Assembly: GCA_021161835.1 (NCBI GenBank) | Contig: JAGGZV010000011.1 | Coordinates: 1-45,043 of the forward strand | DNA: 45,043 nt | DNA from: Thermotogae bacterium | GTDB lineage: Bacteria > Thermotogota > Thermotogae > UBA12178 | Direction of reading: 5' to 3' | In this document: one piece after another, positions 44,235 to 45,043 of the stretch | Position numbering within the stretch: position 1 is the first letter of the stretch | Layout: each line of letters opens with the position of its first letter | Position numbers and translations under genes: made by a program | Notes under the pieces: model-generated | What the model was told of the DNA's origin: nothing | Database searches by the model: none | The model's input: only the letters and a program-made list of their open reading frames with translations

Positions 44235-45043
44235 TTACAATTTCTCCACCATCACATGTACGGCCTTCCCAGCAAACGCTATTCCAAAGCCTATCACTTC
44301 GTAGCCTTTCTGCACCATCTTTTCATAGTATTTCCTTTCTTTTATCTGCCTGAGTGCTTCTTTCGCTTTCTCCTCAATCTCTTTTTCTCTCTCCACACGT
44401 TTCACTTCAAAAATCGCTGCATATACTCCATATCTCTTCTCCCTCGGATACACCACTACATCCAACCTTCCATATCCTGATTCCATCTCACTCTCCACTT
44501 CATATCCATTTATTGCAATGGAAAGAATCCCAAGCAAAAACGCTTTGTATACCCTCTCTGGTTCCCTTCCTCCTACGTCAAAATAACTCAAAGCATTTGT
44601 CATGTATTCCTCAAGATTCCGCGCAAATCTTCCTGCCTCACCCTTCTCAAGCAAATCCCATAAACCCTCTATTAGCTTTCCCATCACTACCTTCGTCTCT
44701 TTCTCAAGCCATACCATTACACCTGTCTTGAAAAAGTACATTATCTCCTCGTTCGGAACTTTCAAAGTATATCTTCCAAACGAATGCTGTCTCGCCGTGA
44801 GATATCCCCCTGATACAAGCAATGTCCATACGCCTTCTTTTCTCTCTTCAAGTTCTCTCAACGATAACCATGGATCAACACCCACCATGATCTCTTTTCC
44901 TTCAAGAAGTTCCTGAAGTTTTTCTTTCAAAGAAGGATTCTTTTCTATCTGTTCTTTCACTATGTCATTTGACGATGTGTTTATCCAGAAAGGTTGTACT
45001 GCTCTTTCTGGTGAAGCATTCCTCACAACTCTTTCGCTTATGT
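44235..45043 (-). CDS. AAA-ATPase-like/PD-(D/E)XK nuclease family protein (5' part beyond the right edge)
   Basis: At least 268 codons, open to the right edge; the frame reads on as ISERVVRNASPERAVQ, so a GTG at 45026 is probably internal. The segment PFWINTSSNDIVKE is typical of the junction after the AAA-ATPase-like domain. The C-terminal part has the nuclease core GYGRLDVVVYPR (Asp) and AAIFEVKRVERE (E-x-K), followed by a Glu/Lys-rich helix. The full protein is normally 500-600 aa with an N-terminal ATPase domain, which would lie outside the window. Function is unknown; such genes are often multi-copy and mobile-looking. Lys/Glu content is higher than in its neighbours. Confidence 0.8.
   Translation of the reverse strand, partial: ISERVVRNASPERAVQPFWINTSSNDIVKEQIEKNPSLKEKLQELLEGKEIMVGVDPWLSLRELEERKEGVWTLLVSGGYLTARQHSFGRYTLKVPNEEIMYFFKTGVMVWLEKETKVVMGKLIEGLWDLLEKGEAGRFARNLEEYMTNALSYFDVGGREPERVYKAFLLGILSIAINGYEVESEMESGYGRLDVVVYPREKRYGVYAAIFEVKRVEREKEIEEKAKEALRQIKERKYYEKMVQKGYEVIGFGIAFAGKAVHVMVEKL

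Noticed and set aside
1-45043. CRISPR arrays, insertion sequences, attachment sites or an origin of replication
   Set aside because: No regularly spaced repeats, transposase genes, integrase genes or DnaA-box clusters were seen, although gyrA, dnaG and rpoD are present.

Overview
The window is chromosomal DNA from a bacterium of the phylum Thermotogota. Every housekeeping protein that can be read has a Thermotoga-like form. Two gene orders match what I recall of Thermotoga maritima: metG-gyrA-archease-lexA-STAS-rpiB, and rplU-prp-rpmA-ribU-rplM-rpsI-dnaG-rpoD. Coding density is very high, with many 4-35 bp overlaps, and GTG or TTG starts are common. I cannot name the genus. There are no insertion sequences, prophage genes or CRISPR arrays.

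Layout. (1) 1-3570, minus strand: a large tandem glycosyltransferase cut by the left edge, preceded by the sugar aminotransferase wecE (surface glycan synthesis). (2) 3808-14514, plus strand: a compact run of metG, gyrA, archease, lexA, a STAS protein, rpiB, a histone-deacetylase-like amidohydrolase, mnmG, a CBS-pair protein and an ArsB/NhaD-type transporter. It is followed by a decayed adenine deaminase gene and a tRNA-Leu(GAG) with its own consensus promoter. (3) 28781-14903, minus strand: a long array of tatD, a radical SAM/SPASM protein, hpf, rng, rpoZ, coaBC, an L,D-transpeptidase, a CHASE2 adenylate cyclase, a degenerate GAF/HD-GYP protein, DUF3307, a FecR-domain beta-barrel protein and an intact GAF/HD-GYP protein. 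It ends at a bidirectional terminator shared with tRNA-Leu. (4) 31320-28835, minus strand: a MarR regulator with an ABC-2 exporter, with two inverted repeats upstream of marR. (5) A P-loop protein of the DUF4914 type (minus strand), divergent from an MFS transporter with a clean promoter. (6) 42765-34630, minus strand: rplU, prp, rpmA, ribU, rplM, rpsI, dnaG, rpoD, recG and rsmD. (7) 42947-44229, plus strand: an asparagine operon followed by tRNA-Pro(CGG). (8) The C-terminal part of a PD-(D/E)XK nuclease-like protein cut by the right edge.

The most striking signal is at 42947-43186. A promoter drives a 28-codon leader peptide with a good ribosome binding site and six consecutive asparagine codons. 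The leader is followed by a 13-bp antiterminator and a mutually exclusive 10-bp intrinsic terminator. The next gene, 43187-44131, is an archaeal-type asparagine synthetase, a paralogue of aspartyl/asparaginyl-tRNA synthetases that lacks the anticodon-binding domain. The sequence therefore encodes what looks like a complete ribosome-mediated transcription attenuator sensing asparagine supply. I know of no described asparagine-specific leader-peptide attenuator.

Other points worth a second look are an HD-GYP protein that has lost the His of its HD motif, an adenine deaminase remnant keeping both gene ends, a long N-terminal form of ribosomal protein L27 next to its processing protease Prp, an alanine at the main quinolone-resistance position of GyrA, and a structured leader ahead of rplU.
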